This document shows, piece after piece, positions 28,370 to 38,445 of a stretch of 64,000 nucleotides of DNA (positions are counted from its first letter, which is position 1; each line of letters begins with the position of its first letter). The notes below the pieces were generated by a model that ran no database searches, had not been told where the DNA came from, and saw nothing but the letters and a program-made list of their open reading frames with translations. Both the position numbers and the translations under genes were made by a program. Origin of the DNA: an uncultured Ignavibacteria bacterium (lineage in GTDB: Bacteria > Bacteroidota > Ignavibacteria > Tepidaquicellales > Tepidaquicellaceae); contig CALJIG010000047.1 of assembly GCA_937974175.1 (NCBI GenBank), positions 1 through 64,000 of the forward strand, in the 5' to 3' direction.

Positions 28370-31300
28370 TCAGAATTTAATCTTATAAATAATCTTTAAC
28401 CCGGTGTTTGTAGTTGTTAAGTCAGTTCCGAGAACAGTATTATTCACTTCCTGTCTGAAAAATTGCATTAAGAGTGTTTCAGGTAAATCCAGATTAAACA
28501 TTTTATTCAGAGGATAATCCACTACAAAATCAAAATTCTTTACTTCTTTAAATAATTTTCCGCCGACTTTCACTGTAGCATCACCGAACTCCGATGTTAA
28601 CTGCACATCTGTATCTTCAACTTTGCCTTCGGTATAATTAAATTCGGCATCCACTAAGAATGGTAGTACATCTCGGACTGATTGAGATAATATTGATGAA
28701 ATATAATTTGAACCAACAGTTGTACCAACACTTGAAGCTACTGATTGTCTTTCAGAATCAGTGAGTTCATTTTTAAATTTTCCGAATAAAAGGTAAGTTA
28801 TAGCATCACCCTGTGCATCACTGCTTGAAACTTCATTTCCGCCTTCAAGAAGTTTTAATTCTACCGTTGGTTTACTTACCTTACCTGAAATTGTTGCCAT
28901 TACCTGAACTTCTGTACTGGAAGAAACCCCCGGTTGATTAGATGTTTTAGTCCCGGTGTAAACTGCCTGAAGATTTATTGACGGGTCATCTATTGGGCCA
29001 TCAAAAGTAACACTGCTGTTACTTATTTTAAAGTTTCTGTAAAGTTTGTAATAGGAATTGCCCACTACATCAAGTCTACCGTTTGCAACGATATTTTTCC
29101 CTTCAGTTTTCATAGTCAGATCAGCCTGTACTTCACCGAATAATCTGTCACGTGTTAAATTGTTGAAATCAATTGAAACATAAATGGTTTTTTGGGTCTT
29201 TACATTTAGGTCAAAATCAATTGCGCTGGAAGTAGAAACGCTGTCAATTGTTACGTATTTATATTTTTCAAATGGGTTTACCTTTTTGAAGTCTTTCTGA
29301 GTTATTGCAATTAGAGAGTCTTTACTTAATGTTGTATCAACTGTGGCATTTACATAGGTAAAATCATCTGATTCAGTATCGTATCCGGAACCGTTCATAG
29401 GCACAGAGGATATGGTCGCTTCTTTAATTAAAAATTGCCCTGCTATTTTTAATTTATCAAGAGAACCTTTTATTGTAATAGGCGGTGTGCCTGAGCCTCC
29501 CCATAAGTAACCATATACGCCTAAATCATTTTTATCGACATCTTTATCGATTATGACCATGTCGCCGGTCATTTTCATATCGATATCGTTAACTTTCATT
29601 CCTGTAAAATCTATATTGCCGTTCAAATCAATATGACGGGTATCTTCATCGACATTTGATACTCTTAGATTGTCAATTACTAACTTAGAGTTAGCTGTGC
29701 TTGCATCAAGAGCGTAAAGATAATTCATACCTGTCGTACTTACGAACAAACTTCCGTCGGTAATCTTTATTGAACCTGTTAAATTAGGAGACGAAACGGT
29801 GCCGTCTGCATTAATTTTTCCGTTAAGCATTCCTCGGGCATCTGCAATTCCCGGTATCATTTTAAGGAAATATTTCAGCTGAAAATCTTTAGAATCAAAT
29901 ACTACGTTTACAGGTGTAGATGAAAAACTTGCGGAGGATGTATCTCCACCTAAAGGATTTGCATACGGCATATTTGCCTTTAGGGTTAAAGTACCTTTAC
30001 TGTCAGTAGCATTTTTTAAAACAGCATTTAAATCTGCTATCTGATTTTCATATTTAAAGTCCGTTCTCATGCTGCCAAAAAGAGTATCACCGTAAATCAG
30101 TGAATCAGCAATTATTCTTCCATCTACAATCGGATTATTTTTATCTCCTTTGAAATTAATTACAAGCTCTTTAATTGAGCCTCCAAGCGGATTATCGGAT
30201 TTTCTTACAATATTTGTTGTATCAGACGCTTCAATAATTGCAAAAACTTCTGAGAGCATTAGATTCTGAGATTCGATTTTTAAATCACTGCTGCCTTCCA
30301 TAGCATAATCACCTGTAATGTTTAAAACAGCTCCTCTGCTTTGAATAGCAAACTGTTCAAAGCTGACTTTTTCATTAGGAGTATAATTAATGATCCAGCT
30401 ATTACGGTTTGTCGCATGGTAATTTCCGTAATCTACTTTTATTGAATCGATAGTCGTTTTAATATCAGAGCCGGCAAGATTAATATTTCCATTCATGTAA
30501 ACCTTTCTCAAGGAATCCTGCTTAGCAAAAATATTTATTTTCCCTTCTGAATTAGCAAGATTAAATTTCATAATTAATGAATCAACTGTATTTCCTCCAA
30601 AATTAATATAGCCGCCATTTGCATTCAAATTTAAATCAACTGAACTTAAGCTGTTTTCAGAATTAACTAAGGTATAATTATTTTTAAAATCGATATCACT
30701 GCTAAAATCTTTTAGAATAATTGCTGTATCCTGATGCACAAAGTTCTTTACATCTAACATTGTAAATGATACAAATTGTCCGCTTGTATTTGTCATTTTG
30801 CCGTTTACCGTACCGTCAAACTGCATTCCGAACGGATAAAATATTTTATTAGCTTTTGCCGAATCAAGAATTTTCAAATCATAAGTTAAGTGAAAGTCAT
30901 CTTTAGCCGTAAAATTTGGGGGAGTTAAAGCAGCAGGACTGTTTTGCATGTGGGAATCCATTGCAAGTTTTTTTCCAATGCCGTCTGAAACAACAGCTAT
31001 ATTATGCATTATTACTTTTGTAATTGAAGCAATGTTCATTGTTCCGTTAGCATCGAACTGTAGAAAATCCGTCTTTGCTTTTATGAGTGCGTTGCCGCCG
31101 CCGTTTTTTATGTTAACAGTCAACGGCGTCTGCGGAATTTCGTAATTTGCAAAAAAAGAATTCTGAATATTAAAATTAAAGTCACCGTTAACATTTTCTA
31201 AGCTTGCACCACGTCCGTTAATATCGAAGGAAAGATTAAGATTACTTTTATCTTCAGTTTTTTTTGTAAGAGCCGCTAAGTTAAATCTCCTTACATTTCC

Positions 31301-32881
31301 TTTTAATACATAGACAGGATTTTTCATGTTTGCAATATTTACTCTTCCTGCTGCTGATACAATACCCATAGAAGAAACATGCCGGACGTTAAGCTTAATA
31401 TTATTTCCTGATGTATTTATCTTTCCTAGAGATGAGCTGATATCATATCCTGCGAAAATTGAACGTGTTATATTATAATTTACATTTGCTTTCATTTTAT
31501 TAAGCGCAAAACCAGTCCCGTCAAAATCAGCCGTCATATTCAGCTTGCTGTTAAGGGAATTATCTTTTAAAATTTTTCCGAGATTAAAATTGGAAGTCTG
31601 AATTTCACCGGAATAATTTTCCTTATCTAAATCCAGATTTGCGTTGCCGTATGCTCCGCCTGCATTTGCAGTATTGATATCGAACTTTGAATAAAAATTT
31701 GTGAATGTTCCTCTGTATTCTATATTACCGTAAACTTTACCCACCTGTTCGTAGTCCTTTATTGATTTATCGTAATAAACTGCCAATACATCAGAAGGAT
31801 TTACTGCAAGATTATCAACTTTAACATCTATGTACATGCTATCCGGCACATCAAGATGCTGCACTCTTCCTTTAACGTTTATGTAAGAATCAGGAAGCTT
31901 TACGGTAAGATCATTAACATACAGATCTCCATATTTACCTTTTGCATTAAGTGATACGTTCACAACGCTATCAAGCATATCTACTGAGGGGAGGAAATAT
32001 TTTAAATCTTTAAAATTAAATTTATCAATTTTTATATCTGCTTCGATATTTTTATTATAGAAATCACTAAATGAATTGCTGTCAAAAGGATTAAAGCTTT
32101 GCAGCTTTAGTTTGTCAAACTTTATATTAGATATATCGGTGGCGAGATTGAAATTCCAAACATCAGTAACGGTGTCTTTAATGTTTATTCCTGCATCGAA
32201 GTTGAAATGTTTTAATTTAAAATCTGAATTAGTATTAAAAGATAAATTCTTCATACTTAGATTTTTATAATCGGTGAAGTAATCCGCTGTAAGTTCTAAT
32301 TCAAGATTTGCGGCAAGTAGATTATTAAAATCAAACTCACGGGTAAATTTTACAGGAGCGGGAATAGAGTCTCCGGAAGTTTTGAATGTACCATTCTCAA
32401 TTTTAAATTTTTTAACTGAGATACCCCAGTCAAATGCAGATGTTGAAGTATCGTTAGGTTCAGTAGATGAGCTAAAGAGTTTTGTAAAATTCCAAACAAG
32501 ACTATCGGAATCTTTTACTTTAGTTAAATTAATAGTAGGAGAGTTAAGAACTAAATAATCGAGACGGATTTCTTTATTAAGTAAACCCCATATATCATAC
32601 TTCAGTGTTATGTAAGAAAATTTCAAAAGTGTATCTTTCTCTGTAACTATTGTTCCTTTATTTATAACCAATCCTTTGAGAATATTTCCCTGAAGAGATT
32701 CAACATGAATTGAAGAATTTTTTCCAGCCCATGATTCATTAAGCTTATCTTTACCAAAATTCAGAGCGATGTTGTTAAAGGTATCAGTTTGTATATAAAA
32801 GTATAAAGAAGCTACCAGAACTATTAGGAAAATTACGAGCCCGAGAACGACTTTTAGAAGAATTTTAAAAAATTTATTCAT
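28370..32881 (-). CDS. TamB/AsmA-like translocation and assembly protein (DUF490)
   Basis: A 1503-residue protein with one N-terminal membrane anchor (about 8-28) and a very long periplasmic region of repeating beta strands. The C-terminal ~400 residues show the TamB hallmark: VVGNSYYKLYRNFKISNSSV with FDGPIDDPSINLQAVY, then a LLEGGNEVSSSDAQGDAITY-type segment and a final amphipathic strand region. Family knowledge: TamB-like proteins span the periplasm and move lipids or assist outer-membrane protein assembly with TamA. The size is typical for FCB members. It is convergent with the TamA-like gene rather than co-transcribed, unlike the proteobacterial arrangement. Confidence 0.92.
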   Translation of the reverse strand: MNKFFKILLKVVLGLVIFLIVLVASLYFYIQTDTFNNIALNFGKDKLNESWAGKNSSIHVESLQGNILKGLVINKGTIVTEKDTLLKFSYITLKYDIWGLLNKEIRLDYLVLNSPTINLTKVKDSDSLVWNFTKLFSSSTEPNDTSTSAFDWGISVKKFKIENGTFKTSGDSIPAPVKFTREFDFNNLLAANLELELTADYFTDYKNLSMKNLSFNTNSDFKLKHFNFDAGINIKDTVTDVWNFNLATDISNIKFDKLKLQSFNPFDSNSFSDFYNKNIEADIKIDKFNFKDLKYFLPSVDMLDSVVNVSLNAKGKYGDLYVNDLTVKLPDSYINVKGRVQHLDVPDSMYIDVKVDNLAVNPSDVLAVYYDKSIKDYEQVGKVYGNIEYRGTFTNFYSKFDINTANAGGAYGNANLDLDKENYSGEIQTSNFNLGKILKDNSLNSKLNMTADFDGTGFALNKMKANVNYNITRSIFAGYDISSSLGKINTSGNNIKLNVRHVSSMGIVSAAGRVNIANMKNPVYVLKGNVRRFNLAALTKKTEDKSNLNLSFDINGRGASLENVNGDFNFNIQNSFFANYEIPQTPLTVNIKNGGGNALIKAKTDFLQFDANGTMNIASITKVIMHNIAVVSDGIGKKLAMDSHMQNSPAALTPPNFTAKDDFHLTYDLKILDSAKANKIFYPFGMQFDGTVNGKMTNTSGQFVSFTMLDVKNFVHQDTAIILKDFSSDIDFKNNYTLVNSENSLSSVDLNLNANGGYINFGGNTVDSLIMKFNLANSEGKINIFAKQDSLRKVYMNGNINLAGSDIKTTIDSIKVDYGNYHATNRNSWIINYTPNEKVSFEQFAIQSRGAVLNITGDYAMEGSSDLKIESQNLMLSEVFAIIEASDTTNIVRKSDNPLGGSIKELVINFKGDKNNPIVDGRIIADSLIYGDTLFGSMRTDFKYENQIADLNAVLKNATDSKGTLTLKANMPYANPLGGDTSSASFSSTPVNVVFDSKDFQLKYFLKMIPGIADARGMLNGKINADGTVSSPNLTGSIKITDGSLFVSTTGMNYLYALDASTANSKLVIDNLRVSNVDEDTRHIDLNGNIDFTGMKVNDIDMKMTGDMVIIDKDVDKNDLGVYGYLWGGSGTPPITIKGSLDKLKIAGQFLIKEATISSVPMNGSGYDTESDDFTYVNATVDTTLSKDSLIAITQKDFKKVNPFEKYKYVTIDSVSTSSAIDFDLNVKTQKTIYVSIDFNNLTRDRLFGEVQADLTMKTEGKNIVANGRLDVVGNSYYKLYRNFKISNSSVTFDGPIDDPSINLQAVYTGTKTSNQPGVSSSTEVQVMATISGKVSKPTVELKLLEGGNEVSSSDAQGDAITYLLFGKFKNELTDSERQSVASSVGTTVGSNYISSILSQSVRDVLPFLVDAEFNYTEGKVEDTDVQLTSEFGDATVKVGGKLFKEVKNFDFVVDYPLNKMFNLDLPETLLMQFFRQEVNNTVLGTDLTTTNTGLKIIYKIKF

Positions 32882-33178
32882 GCTTATTAAATATAGCTAT
32901 TCCATTAATTTATAATCAATGTATATGCCATAGAAAACACGATTTAATCTACAATTATTGCTACTAATTATAGTTGTGCTGACAGACTGCTGATATGTCT
33001 GATAAAAATGTCATAAAAAAAAGCCTCTGAAAGATTTTACTTTAAGAGGCTCTGAATTATACAATGCTGACGAATTGGGTTTATTACTTTACCAGTGTCA
33101 TTTAAAAAGGCAATGATGTGAGATTAAAGTTATTTCTTTTTTTGTTTAATCCGAAGCTGTACTTTTTTATATTAGAAT
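32882..33178. other. Intergenic spacer with orphan leftward terminator
   Basis: About 300 bp between the divergent TamB-like and SRAP genes. It contains a leftward terminator (33014-33050) with no intact leftward gene before it. On the minus strand a seven-codon MTLVK-stop fragment (33081-33101) resembles the end of T9SS proteins here. Confidence 0.5.
33014..33050 (-). terminator. Orphan rho-independent terminator
   Basis: Stem gcctcttaaag/ctttcagaggc on the minus strand, with one mismatch, followed by a run of T. No intact minus-strand gene lies immediately upstream of it, so it may be left over from a lost gene. Confidence 0.75.
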
Positions 33179-33826
33179 ATGTGCAGCAGCTTTGAAGTTA
33201 TAGTTGATACGGAAACTTTATTGTTAACCTTTGGGAAGACAGGCAACGGTGAACTCGTTTTAAAATCCGAAATATCACAGGAAAAATCTCGTATGAGACC
33301 GACGGATTTAGTCCCGGTTATTTGCAAAAAAGAAGACGAATATCATTTGCAAGAGATGAGATGGGGTTTTAGATTGCAAACAGGTCCAATGGTAAATTCC
33401 CGTATTGAAGAAATTGTGTCCGGGAAAGCTGCTGATTATTGGCAATCACTATTAAGGGAAAATCCTTGTCTGTTTGTAATGAGCGGATACCATGAATGGA
33501 AAGATATAGCGATAGACACATTCACACCAAAGACAGGGAAGCCAACAAAGAAAAAAATGAAACAGCCTTTTCGGTTTACTATCAAAGAGCAGGATACTTT
33601 TTTCTGCGCAGGATATTATAGAAAAGAAGGAAATGACTATGCCTGCACTTTAATAACAACTAAAGGAAATGTTATTACTAATCTTGTACATCAAAAAGAC
33701 CGCATGCCGGTAATTCTGGATTTGGAAGTCGGAATAAAGTTTTTAGAAGCCGAGCTAGAAGAAAAAATTGCTTTATGTCAATCTTATCCCCCTGATAAAA
33801 TGAATTACGATAAAACAACTTTGTAA
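33179..33826 (+). CDS. SOS response-associated protein (SRAP; YedK/HMCES family)
   Basis: A 215-residue SRAP protein. Family knowledge: these crosslink through the N-terminal Cys to abasic sites in single-stranded DNA and shield them. The catalytic Cys2 directly follows Met1, which fixes the start. Other active-site elements are WGF (62-64), N73-x-R75, the SGYHEWK loop with E106, and H172 in the NLVHQKDRMPVIL motif. The length is typical (~220). It is a single gene divergent from the TamB-like gene and convergent with the carotenoid operon. No SOS box could be identified. Confidence 0.94.
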   Translation: MCSSFEVIVDTETLLLTFGKTGNGELVLKSEISQEKSRMRPTDLVPVICKKEDEYHLQEMRWGFRLQTGPMVNSRIEEIVSGKAADYWQSLLRENPCLFVMSGYHEWKDIAIDTFTPKTGKPTKKKMKQPFRFTIKEQDTFFCAGYYRKEGNDYACTLITTKGNVITNLVHQKDRMPVILDLEVGIKFLEAELEEKIALCQSYPPDKMNYDKTTL

Positions 33827-33884
33827 AGCAGATTTACAAAGTAAGATAATTTAACATCTTTTAACTGACACACCTAAAATGAAA

Positions 33885-34553
33885 TTATTTAGTTTTATAT
33901 AGCTGCCACCATGGTGTATGGGGTGCATCATGATGCTCAAAGTGATATCCAAAAAAATAACAAGTAATCATTGCAAGCAGATGGTTTTTGGGCAGAGTGC
34001 GGGCATGATGAGGATTCATAGTTTCAAGATGCGGCTTTCGGTGAGGAATATATGTGCCGAAGAAAAATAATTGCAAAGTACCAAGTATTGCGGGCGCTAC
34101 CATAAAAGCCCAAATAGAACTTTCAGGGTAAAACAGTTTTAATACATTAAACAATACTGCAACAATTAATATTTGCCAAACGGTAACATATCTTGCCATA
34201 AAAATAAAAAACCAAAGAAAGAAATTCTGTGACTTGGTATAAAAATCAGGATCAGTATCGCCGCATGGATTTTTATGATGCTTGTAGTGATTTTCACGTA
34301 ATTTTTTATAAGAGAGTCCTGCAAATAGAAAAGTACTTACGCCCCCTATAAAATTATTAATTTTTTTGTTAGATGAAACTGTTCCGTGCATTGCATCATG
34401 AGCAGTAATAAAGAGCCCGGTATAAAGATAAGTCTGCAGCAATAAATGAAAATAAAATAGCGGACTTGATAAATTTACCTCTACATTTATCAGGCAATAA
34501 AAAAAATGTACTGACCAAAAAAATATAACAAGTATCGCTACAAAAACTCCCAT
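33885..34553 (-). CDS. crtW: Beta-carotene ketolase CrtW-like (membrane fatty-acid hydroxylase fold)
   Basis: A 222-residue integral membrane di-iron enzyme. The three His clusters are present: H52-D-A-M-H56, the ENHYKHH cluster near 88-93, and FGYHFEHH near 200, plus the CrtW-typical GTYIPHR and HHAR motifs. Family knowledge: CrtW adds a 4-keto group to beta-ionone rings. It is the last gene of the carotenoid operon, 15 bp after the desaturase. Since the cluster should make a monocyclic carotenoid, one 4-keto ring is expected. Beta-ring hydroxylases (CrtZ) share some His motifs, but the CFFGYH-EHH context favours ketolase. Confidence 0.85.
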   Translation of the reverse strand: MGVFVAILVIFFWSVHFFYCLINVEVNLSSPLFYFHLLLQTYLYTGLFITAHDAMHGTVSSNKKINNFIGGVSTFLFAGLSYKKLRENHYKHHKNPCGDTDPDFYTKSQNFFLWFFIFMARYVTVWQILIVAVLFNVLKLFYPESSIWAFMVAPAILGTLQLFFFGTYIPHRKPHLETMNPHHARTLPKNHLLAMITCYFFGYHFEHHDAPHTPWWQLYKTK

Positions 34554-34568
34554 TGGTTAATGTAAAAA

Positions 34569-36050
34569 TTAATTTTGATTTTGTAAAATTGAATCAGCAA
34601 CTTTTTTCCCGGAAAGAATAACTAAAGGTATTCCCCCGCCCGGATGAGCGCTGCCACCACAAAAATACAGACCTTCAACATCTTTTGATTTATTTGTCTG
34701 ACGGAAGAAAGCAGCCATCCTATCATTTGAAGAAATCCCGTAAATGCTTCCTTTAGTTGAAGAAGTTTTCTGCATCATATCTTTCGGTGTCATAGTTCTT
34801 CCAAAAACAATATTCTCTTTCAAATTAATTTTAAAAGTATCGTCAATTTTTTTAATAACATTCTTTTTTACTTTCTTAATTTCTTCATTCCAGTCCTGAC
34901 CGTTATCATAAGGTGCATTTACCATTACAAACCAGTTTTCAAATCCTTCAGGGGCGTCACCCTCTGAAAATTTAGATGAGATATAAATATAAATTGTAAG
35001 GTCATCGCTGCAGGTTTTTTTATTGAATAAATAATCGAATTCCTTCTTATAATCCTTTGCAAATAAGATGTTATGAACATCCGGTTCTGTTGTTGTTTTC
35101 TTAACTCCCCAGTAAAATACAATAGCTGATGTCGATGGTTCAAGCTGCTTATACTTTTTTGCAGTTTTGAAAGTTGTGTCCTGCAGCAAATTTTCATAGG
35201 TGTTCAATACATCAGAATTACTTATGATAATATCAAATTTTTTTTCTTCGCTATTAACCTTTAACCCAGTTACTTTTCTAGAACTGAAATTTATTTTTTC
35301 CACAGGAGAATTTAAATAAAATTTGACTCCATTTTTAATGGCAAGTTTTTCCAGAGAAGAAATAAGGTTGTACATTCCACCTTCTATATATCCTCCTCCG
35401 ATGGAATTCTCTACATGCGTAATAATATTAAATGTTGCAGGGATTAGATATGGATTAGAACCATTGTAAGTAGCATACCTGTTGAACAACTGAATCATTT
35501 TTTCATCGGTAAAAAAGGAACTTACCGCTTCATTCATTGTTCGGAATAAATCAATCTTTCCGATATTTAAAAGCGCTTTAAGACTGTTTTTATTGAAAAG
35601 ATACTTTAATGAAATATTATCGTTGAAAAGAAATGTATCTGAAGTGTACTTGTATATATCGGAGCAGTAATTATAAAACTTTATCAGACTCTCGCGTTTA
35701 TCTTTTGTTTTGTTTTCAACTTCACTGTAAAATTTTTCTTTGTCGTGGTAAGCATTGAGGATAGTGCCATCAGGATAAAAATATTTGCAGAGCAAATCAA
35801 GCTGCTTAAAAGAAAAATAATCGGACATTTTTTCGCCTGTGGATTCAAATAATTCTTCGATAACAAAAGGCATTGTTACCAGAGAAGGACCGGTATCAAA
35901 TCGGAAGCCGGCTTCTTGTATGAAATTTGCTTTGCCGCCGAGAGAATTATTTTTTTCAAATAACTCTACGTCATATCCTTTATGAGCAAGTCTTATTGCT
36001 GCAGAGAGCCCGCCGATTCCGCCTCCTATAACCGCAACTTTTTTACTCAT
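34569..36050 (-). CDS. CrtI-family carotenoid desaturase, probably CrtD-like
   Basis: A 493-residue FAD-dependent desaturase. The N-terminal dinucleotide fold is VIGGGIGGLSAAIRLAHKGY with ELFEKNNSLGGKA; the C-terminal FAD region is LYFCGGSAHPGGGIPLVILS. It is one of two CrtI-like proteins in this operon, 18 bp downstream of crtB. The other copy looks like the primary phytoene desaturase, so this one may be the 3,4-desaturase acting on a 1-hydroxylated end (CrtD). The partner hydratase (CruF-like) is in the same operon. The assignment to CrtD rather than another desaturation step is inference. Confidence 0.82.
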   Translation of the reverse strand: MSKKVAVIGGGIGGLSAAIRLAHKGYDVELFEKNNSLGGKANFIQEAGFRFDTGPSLVTMPFVIEELFESTGEKMSDYFSFKQLDLLCKYFYPDGTILNAYHDKEKFYSEVENKTKDKRESLIKFYNYCSDIYKYTSDTFLFNDNISLKYLFNKNSLKALLNIGKIDLFRTMNEAVSSFFTDEKMIQLFNRYATYNGSNPYLIPATFNIITHVENSIGGGYIEGGMYNLISSLEKLAIKNGVKFYLNSPVEKINFSSRKVTGLKVNSEEKKFDIIISNSDVLNTYENLLQDTTFKTAKKYKQLEPSTSAIVFYWGVKKTTTEPDVHNILFAKDYKKEFDYLFNKKTCSDDLTIYIYISSKFSEGDAPEGFENWFVMVNAPYDNGQDWNEEIKKVKKNVIKKIDDTFKINLKENIVFGRTMTPKDMMQKTSSTKGSIYGISSNDRMAAFFRQTNKSKDVEGLYFCGGSAHPGGGIPLVILSGKKVADSILQNQN

Positions 36051-36068
36051 GAGTAACTCTGTTTATCA

Positions 36069-36971
36069 TTAAAAAATTATAGGGTCAGTCATCTCTGTGC
36101 GTTGTGTTTCAAACAAACCTTTTGCATAAATTAAAACTTTCTCTGTGCTGCTTACATATACTCTGCTAGTATAAATATCATAATCTTGTAATTCAATTTT
36201 ATCCAATATCCCTGAGTAAACTTTTAACATTAGGAGCACAGTTCCACTGGAACCATCATTAGTCAGATATGGAATTCCATAATACGCTTTATTATATAGA
36301 TACCGTGCTTCGTATATATAATATTTTATAAGTTTTTTAAAATTTTCATTCACTAAATTATCCTTAATATCCTGCTCTGTATAATTAAATTTTTGCAGCA
36401 TTAACTGAGGAATGTAAACTCTCCCTATCTCAAAATCTTCTTTAATGTCTCTTAAAATGTTTGTTATCTGCATTGCTTTACCCAGACTTTCAGCATATTC
36501 AAAAACCTCTTCATCTGAATATCCGAATACATGGCACATAATTATCCCAACTACAGAAGCAACTTTATAACAGTATAAATCTAAATCTTCATTTGAGTTG
36601 AAACGTTTTATGGTATTATCCATTTCAACACCTTCTATCAGTTCAATAAAATATTTTTTGGGGATTTTGTATTTTTTTATCGTTTCACAAAAAGCGCATG
36701 ATTTGCCTTTAGAAAAGGAATCATCGTAAATTCTTTCTAAATCAAGTGTTAGCTTAGCAAGGTGTTTTTTTGTTTCTTCGGGAGATTCAGAAAGGTCAAC
36801 AACGTTATCAGCATACCGGCAAAATGCATAAACGGCATAAGCAGCATATCTCTTCTCTTTAGGCAGCATGAATGAAGAAAAGTAAAAACTTTTTGCATAC
36901 TGTTTAGTGTATACTCTGCATTCTTCAAATGTTCTATTGAATGGATTAAAGCTTATCATTTTACTTTTCAC
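36069..36971 (-). CDS. crtB: Phytoene synthase CrtB
   Basis: A 300-residue head-to-head prenyl synthase that condenses two geranylgeranyl diphosphates to phytoene, the first committed carotenoid step. Signature regions are YAFCRYADNVVDLSES (first Asp-rich motif), AMQITNILRDIKEDFEIGRV (second Asp-rich motif) and the N-terminal KSFYFSSFMLP. The length is typical (~300). The start overlaps the end of crtI by 11 bp, indicating translational coupling. No oddities. Confidence 0.93.
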   Translation of the reverse strand: MKSKMISFNPFNRTFEECRVYTKQYAKSFYFSSFMLPKEKRYAAYAVYAFCRYADNVVDLSESPEETKKHLAKLTLDLERIYDDSFSKGKSCAFCETIKKYKIPKKYFIELIEGVEMDNTIKRFNSNEDLDLYCYKVASVVGIIMCHVFGYSDEEVFEYAESLGKAMQITNILRDIKEDFEIGRVYIPQLMLQKFNYTEQDIKDNLVNENFKKLIKYYIYEARYLYNKAYYGIPYLTNDGSSGTVLLMLKVYSGILDKIELQDYDIYTSRVYVSSTEKVLIYAKGLFETQRTEMTDPIIF

Positions 36972-38445
36972 TGCTTATTAAATTATCAACTATCTTTGCC
37001 GATGAAAGTACTCCGGGGATTCCTGCTCCCGGGTGTGTTCCTGCTCCGACTATATATAAATTATCTACATCCTCAGATTTATTATGCGGTCTGAACCATG
37101 CAGACTGCGTAAGAATCGGTTCAACTGAAAAAGCTGAGCCAAGATAACTGTTCAATGTATCGTTAAAATAAACAGGGTCTATGTGATGCTCTGCAATAAT
37201 ATTCTCTCGTAAATTGGGAAGATAGTTATCTTCGAGGAATTTTAAAATCCTGTCTTTGTATTTTGGCGCTTCTGTTTTCCAGTCTATACCTGAAGCCTGA
37301 TGGGGCACAGGTGAAAGTACATAAAATCCTTCGCATCCTTCCGGAGCAATAGTATCGTCTGTTTTAGTCGGCATATGTAAGTAGAGTGAAAAATCGTCAG
37401 CTAATATTTTTTTAGTAAAAATGTCATCAAGTAATCCTTCGTATCTTTTCCCAAGTATAATGTTGTGATGCTCAAGTTTTGAATCGAGATATCTTTTCTT
37501 AGTCCCAAAATAAATTACAAACAATGACATGCTGTATCTCGTCTTTGCAATTTTATTGTCGGTATATTTTTTCCTGTACTTCTTATCTATCAGGTTTTTA
37601 TAGGTAAATCCTGTTTCAGCGTTTGAAATAAAATAATCTGCAGATATCTTTTCACCGTTCATTAGTAAAGCGGATTTTATTTTTCTGCTGTCAATCTGAA
37701 ACTCTTTTATCTCTGAATTCAGATGCAGCTTTCCGCCAAGCTCTTCAAACAATTTAACCATTCCTGCAATGATTGTTTTAGTCCCGCCTTTGGCATAATG
37801 AACTCCCCATTCTCTTTCAAGATAGTGTATTAAGGCATAGATGGAAGTTGTCTGAAAAGGATTGCCGCCGACAAGCAGGGGATGAAAAGAAAAACACTGC
37901 CTGAGGAATTCGTTTTTTACAAATCCGGAAACATACTTGTAAACACTTTTATGTGATTGCAGCTTAATCAAATCAGGAATTATTTTAAGCATGTCAGTTA
38001 TTTTCAGGAAAGGTTTATCGGCAAGCTCAACAAAACCTTTCTGAAATATTGGTTTAGTAGTTTTTATAAACTCTATGTAACCCGCTTTATCTTCAGGTGA
38101 CCATTTTTCTATTTCTTTAAGAGTAAAATCAAAGTCATCATTGTAATCAAAACTTTTTCCTTCGTGATTAAAAATCCTGTAAAAAGGATTTAAAGGAATT
38201 AACTCAAAATAATCTTCCTTCTTCTTTCCGGCTGCTTCAAAAATTTCATCGAAGAGAAACGGAGCTGTTATTACAGTCGGACCTGCATCGAATGAGAAGC
38301 CATTTATTTCAAAATAGTAAGCTCTGCCGCCGGGCTTATCAAGTTTTTCAAAAATCTCTACATCAAATCCTTTTGCAGCGAGTCTTATTGCTGCAGCAAG
38401 CCCGCCAAAGCCGCTGCCAATTACAATTACTTTTTTATTTTTCAC
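36961..38445 (-). CDS. crtI: Phytoene desaturase CrtI
   Basis: A 494-residue FAD-dependent desaturase converting phytoene to lycopene. It has VIGSGFGGLAAAIRLAAKGF with EIFEKLDKPGGRAY at the N-terminus, the FDAGPTVITAP motif, and GAGTHPGAGIPGVLSSAKI at the C-terminus. The HPLLVGGNPF and SAYALIHYLERE-type central region (here SIYALIHYLEREWG) is typical of primary CrtI. It overlaps crtB downstream and the lycopene cyclase subunit upstream by 11 bp each. Paralogous to the desaturase at 34569-36050. Confidence 0.92.
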   Translation of the reverse strand: MKNKKVIVIGSGFGGLAAAIRLAAKGFDVEIFEKLDKPGGRAYYFEINGFSFDAGPTVITAPFLFDEIFEAAGKKKEDYFELIPLNPFYRIFNHEGKSFDYNDDFDFTLKEIEKWSPEDKAGYIEFIKTTKPIFQKGFVELADKPFLKITDMLKIIPDLIKLQSHKSVYKYVSGFVKNEFLRQCFSFHPLLVGGNPFQTTSIYALIHYLEREWGVHYAKGGTKTIIAGMVKLFEELGGKLHLNSEIKEFQIDSRKIKSALLMNGEKISADYFISNAETGFTYKNLIDKKYRKKYTDNKIAKTRYSMSLFVIYFGTKKRYLDSKLEHHNIILGKRYEGLLDDIFTKKILADDFSLYLHMPTKTDDTIAPEGCEGFYVLSPVPHQASGIDWKTEAPKYKDRILKFLEDNYLPNLRENIIAEHHIDPVYFNDTLNSYLGSAFSVEPILTQSAWFRPHNKSEDVDNLYIVGAGTHPGAGIPGVLSSAKIVDNLISSEK

